Shown piece after piece: positions 61,196-64,000 of a DNA stretch of 64,000 nt. Positions within the stretch are counted from its first letter, which is position 1; the number at the start of each line of letters is the position of its first letter. Made by a program: the position numbers and the translations under genes. Where the stretch lies: positions 1,984,001 through 2,048,000 of the forward strand of contig NZ_BNJG01000001.1 of the NCBI RefSeq assembly GCF_016587375.1, given 5' to 3'. The notes under the pieces were generated by a model, which did no database searches, had not been told where the DNA came from, and saw only the letters and a program-made list of their open reading frames with translations. Source of the stretch: Ktedonobacter robiniae. GTDB lineage: Bacteria; Chloroflexota; Ktedonobacteria; Ktedonobacterales; Ktedonobacteraceae.

Positions 61196-61999
61196 TCATT
61201 CGTGTTTTATGCCCTCATTGAGAGGCGAAACGCTCGAGGGCAAGGGACGAGGGTTCGATTGAACGTTTTTGTCCGTCCCCGTGTTCAAGGTTGTATAAGG
61301 TATCGAATGACGCTGTTCGGGTTTACTGGTATCGTGTTGCTCATGAGATTGCTGTCGGGACGATTGCGCGACCTGAGCATGTGCGGACCGGCGAACAGAC
61401 AGCCAGACCGCGAGCATCCGCTCTATAGCGGTTACATTTGAGAGTACCGCGAGCAGGGCCAGCGCCCAGATACCAGTACCAGTAATAAGACCTAAAGCCA
61501 GTAGGATGACACGTTCCGGGCGAGCCAGAAGTCCGACCTTGCACTCGATACCCAGGCCTTCAGCGCGTGCTTTTGTGTAACTGACCATCAGCGATCCGAC
61601 AACAGAAACAAAAATCAGAGTCACCATCCAGCCTTGCTCAAAGGGAGCAGGCCAGACCACGTCATGTACATTGGGATGCTGTAACGCATAGATGAGCAAT
61701 CCCAGGAGAATGATACTCTCTGAATAGCGGTCGATGGTCGAATCGAGAAAAGCGCCAAAGGTGGTCGCGGCATTTTGGACGCGGGCCATTGCCCCGTCAA
61801 ACATGTCAAAAATGCCCGCAAACAGCACCAGCCATCCCCCAAGTACCAGTGATCCCTGCGCAATGACTACTGCGGTAAGAATACTCAGCACCAGTCCAAT
61901 GCCGGTCAACATATTGGGGGTGACACCCGAGCGGGCCAGGGGTTGTACGATGTACATTACCAGTTGCCTGGCTCGTTGCTGTATGCGCCTACTAAACAT
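61196..61999 (-). CDS. CDP-alcohol phosphatidyltransferase
   Basis: 267 residues with five to six membrane helices. The family motif D(x2)DG(x2)AR(x8)G(x3)D(x3)D is complete in DMFDGAMARVQNAATTFG and the following AFLDSTIDR. It transfers a phosphatidyl group from CDP-diacylglycerol to an alcohol. The YTKARAEGLGIECKVGLLAR segment resembles the phosphatidylinositol-phosphate synthase group. The C-terminal 55 residues are polar and disordered (VAQSSRQQSHEQHD). A specific product cannot be fixed. Confidence 0.9.
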   Translation of the reverse strand: MFSRRIQQRARQLVMYIVQPLARSGVTPNMLTGIGLVLSILTAVVIAQGSLVLGGWLVLFAGIFDMFDGAMARVQNAATTFGAFLDSTIDRYSESIILLGLLIYALQHPNVHDVVWPAPFEQGWMVTLIFVSVVGSLMVSYTKARAEGLGIECKVGLLARPERVILLALGLITGTGIWALALLAVLSNVTAIERMLAVWLSVRRSAHAQVAQSSRQQSHEQHDTSKPEQRHSIPYTTLNTGTDKNVQSNPRPLPSSVSPLNEGIKHE

Positions 62000-62328
62000 A
62001 TGTCTATTGTATCATACTTCGCCCCGATGGGACTAGCTCTTTTTGGTAGAAGATGGGTTTTCTCTAAAAAATGGTTGTCAAGCAGACAAATTTCCTATGC
62101 AGCATGGCTGGGGAGAACCTGGCTAGCAGCCATGGCTGACAGGTTCCGCGCTTTCTCGTCTCGGCTAGGTACATAGAGGGAAGAAAGCCGCTCCTTCGTA
62201 TCTTGCTTAACCGCCAAAAAGTCTTAGGAGAAAAGTTTATCCCTCTGCAAGCAGGACAGTTCTATAGCAACAGTCAATAAGCGGCCTATTATAGCAGAAA
62301 CTTGTGAGCAGCACCAGGGCGTAGCTCC
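62000..62328. other. Intergenic region without a supported gene
   Basis: Upstream of the phosphatidyltransferase gene. A GAACCTG/CAGGTTC stem lies near 62115-62146. No ORF has a ribosome-binding site. Confidence 0.4.
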
Positions 62329-62389
62329 TAGTAGCCGCGTGCGCCAGAAGCGGGCTCCTGGAGCCCGCTTCTGGCGCACGCGGCTACTA
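62329..62389 (-). terminator. Perfect 30-bp hairpin after the PHP gene
   Basis: Arms 62329-62358 and 62360-62389 pair perfectly. The stem ends 6 nt from the PHP stop codon, and its outer ends AGTAGCCGCG/CGCGGCTACT resemble the hairpins at 532-606 and 12273-12297. Confidence 0.7.
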
Positions 62390-62395
62390 TTTTGT

Positions 62396-63259
62396 TTAGG
62401 CGATTTGCGCGATATCGGTATTGATTCGTTCGCGACGGGCCTCGCGCCCTTGCTTGCTCATCAGGTAGCGTACCCATTGCGCGTACGCCCCTACATTCCA
62501 GAGCTTGCCGCCAGGGGCCGTCTGACCCGCCAGGATCATCGTGCGCAGGTCGGCCGCGTTTTCGCCCTCAAACCAGGTTACGCCGCTAGCGATGGCGCTC
62601 AAGGAGTGCGCGTCGCTATTGCCCAGTTCGGGCAGGCCATAGCGCTGGCGATTGATGCTCATAGCGACGCCATTGGCATAGATGCCACAAAAGCTGGCGT
62701 TCCAGGTCTCTGCGCCGTCGAACCAGACGTCTTGCGCGGCGTGGATACGATCCATGACGGTACGTTGACAGCTATGGCGGAAGAAGCGATGCAGGGGGTG
62801 CGCAATAATTGCCAGCCCACCCTGTTCGTGAATCAGATCGATGCTCCGCTCCATGCTCAAACCGGCGGGAATACGCTTCTCGATAAAGAGGCCTAGCAGG
62901 TGCCCCTCTTTCGTGGTCACCTCTTCGCCAACAATAAAGTCGAAGCGGTATGATCCCTCGCGCCAGAGGTCACGTGCGCGCAACGATCCCTCAATCACAT
63001 CATGATCGGTGATCGCGATGACATCTAGATCGGTGTTATGCTCGACATGTTGGAGTATCTGCTCAATCGTCGCGCTACCATCGCTATAAGTACTATGCAT
63101 GTGGACGTCGGCTTTGCCATGTTTGCCAGCGGCCTGCGCCTGCTGCAATGTCATTTGTTTGCGGCGCGCCAGCTCTGCGGTCCCAAGCGAGGCAATAGTG
63201 TTGCTATTAAGTGCTTTGTTCTCATTGCCAGTGCCATTGTAACCATCACGAGTAACCAT
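62396..63259 (-). CDS. PHP-domain phosphoesterase
   Basis: 287 residues. PHP metal-site motifs occur in order: ADVHMHSTYSDGSAT, VIAITDHDVIEGS, FIVGEEVTTKEGHLLG, LAIIAHPLHRFF and LPELGNSDAHSLS. These trinuclear metal sites hydrolyse phosphomonoesters or nucleotides. The first 45 residues are polar, without a signal peptide. The ATG at 63259 has AGGAG in its leader. It is followed by a 30-bp hairpin and preceded by a gap (63260-63522) without a gene. Confidence 0.9.
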   Translation of the reverse strand: MVTRDGYNGTGNENKALNSNTIASLGTAELARRKQMTLQQAQAAGKHGKADVHMHSTYSDGSATIEQILQHVEHNTDLDVIAITDHDVIEGSLRARDLWREGSYRFDFIVGEEVTTKEGHLLGLFIEKRIPAGLSMERSIDLIHEQGGLAIIAHPLHRFFRHSCQRTVMDRIHAAQDVWFDGAETWNASFCGIYANGVAMSINRQRYGLPELGNSDAHSLSAIASGVTWFEGENAADLRTMILAGQTAPGGKLWNVGAYAQWVRYLMSKQGREARRERINTDIAQIA

Positions 63260-63522
63260 GTAGCTCCTTCTATACCTTTCATATCACAAGTGCATACGTA
63301 CCGATTATCTCACTACAGACAGTACCATGAATGCGTTAAGTTTCCCTCTTAAGACAAGGTAAAATGCGCAAAGTTTTTGTAATATCAGGTAAATTTTGTT
63401 AAAAAATTTCCTCTTCTGCGCATACTCAACCTCGGAAAAAGCTCTGGGAAACGCACGTTATGCCGAAGCAAGGGTGGCATATCTGTATGATGTTGTCGAA
63501 ACGTAGAGTTTTTTAAATGCAT

Positions 63523-63924
63523 CTAGTCATTCATGCTCGCGTCGGCCTCGATGAGAGCACTCCCTACGGGAAGCACCTCTAGAATCTGAGAGGGATCTAC
63601 TAACCGTCCCAGGCGCTCAAGACACTGCTGAAAACGCGAGTGATTTAAAGAACAATACACCTGGCGACCCGTACGGCGCGTCTGAATCAGGCCCGCACGA
63701 CGCAATTTACGCAGATGCCATGAGACCAATGGCTGACTGATGTTGAGCATTGCGGTCAGGTCGGTCACCGAAATCTCAGGCTGGCGGGCCAGGTGATAGA
63801 CGATGGTGAGTCGAGCGACGCCACCCAGGGCTTTCGTCATCATTTTTAGATCGCGCCAGTCTTCCATAAACTGCCTATCGCTCTCCAGAGAAGTTGCTTC
63901 TCTTTCATCAACACTTACGACCAA
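63523..63924 (-). CDS. ArsR-family (winged HTH) transcriptional regulator
   Basis: 133 residues starting at TTG 63924, with AGGAGGAG 6-8 nt upstream. The winged helix shows ARLTIVYHLARQPEISVTDL, LNISQPLVSWHLRKLRRAGL and IQTRRTGRQVYCSLN. Metal-binding cysteines of ArsR/SmtB sensors are absent apart from the Cys in QVYC, so the effector is unknown. The C-terminal end is acidic (EADASMND). Confidence 0.88.
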   Translation of the reverse strand: MVVSVDEREATSLESDRQFMEDWRDLKMMTKALGGVARLTIVYHLARQPEISVTDLTAMLNISQPLVSWHLRKLRRAGLIQTRRTGRQVYCSLNHSRFQQCLERLGRLVDPSQILEVLPVGSALIEADASMND

Positions 63925-64000
63925 CTAGCTCTCCTCCTAAACTATATTATCGGCTAGGAGAGGTCCAGCCTTAACATATAAAGCTTTATTTATATTTTAT

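Overview
The window reads as a chromosomal segment of a Ktedonobacteria-like Chloroflexota bacterium. This is an inference from gene content: a Rad50-like ATPase paired with NurA, a seven-blade WD40 protein, an F420-type LLM oxidoreductase, a large NYN-domain protein with an RNase E-like disordered arm, TPR and TIR proteins, and many DUF-rich small membrane proteins. Base composition is moderately GC-rich, apart from one clearly AT-rich island around 47.3-50.3 kb. No rRNA and no CRISPR array was seen.

Layout. 0-7.5 kb: end of an M16 peptidase, WD40 protein, MoaB/Mog, CpXC protein, and the NurA/Rad50-like pair. 7.6-11.5 kb: copper module, with copA divergent from csoR-copZ and two CsoR-type operators placed at +1 of two recognisable promoters. 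11.5-17.1 kb: TMEM175 channel, a tRNA-Ile with anticodon UAU, a VanZ-like gene with an in-frame stop, three perfect DnaA boxes, a DUF4352 lipoprotein, three CAU-anticodon tRNAs and ftsH. 17.2-23.3 kb: TIR-TM protein, coaA, and a DGPF/ECF-sigma/LLM operon in which two genes are frameshifted at G5 runs. 23.4-30.5 kb: a MITE-like element, a 19-residue ORF with three VWFP repeats, then a TetR regulator divergent from a six-gene oxidoreductase cluster with a two-component flavin monooxygenase. 31-40.9 kb: GT39-like glycosyltransferase, TetR, a 13-repeat TPR protein, modA-modB, SRPBCC protein and aldehyde dehydrogenase. 41-47.2 kb is accessory: a TnpB insertion sequence abutting the aldehyde dehydrogenase start, a tightly coupled cluster of mostly unknown genes including a membrane-anchored baseplate-J-like protein, a small HTH protein and a decayed NUDIX gene. 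47.3-50.3 kb: an AT-rich 1001-residue protein joining a PD-(D/E)XK-like nuclease region to a P-loop NTPase, which looks like a defence gene. 50.7-64 kb: rho, SprT-like metalloprotease, FtsB-like protein, class I amidotransferase behind a candidate terminator/antiterminator leader and a tnpB remnant, BMP lipoprotein, NYN protein, CDP-alcohol phosphatidyltransferase, PHP phosphoesterase and an ArsR regulator.

Across the window, intergenic regions carry long, perfect or nearly perfect inverted repeats (arms 17-38 bp, mostly loops of 3-13 nt) with unrelated arm sequences. Many abut or include stop codons, so most probably act as (often bidirectional) transcript-end hairpins, but at least three lie between divergent genes or in a leader. 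A second, sequence-conserved family of imperfect palindromes (GAAAACCAAC...GCGCTCAGGTTTTC) occurs at four clear sites.

All functional calls come from reading motifs by eye; no database search was run.
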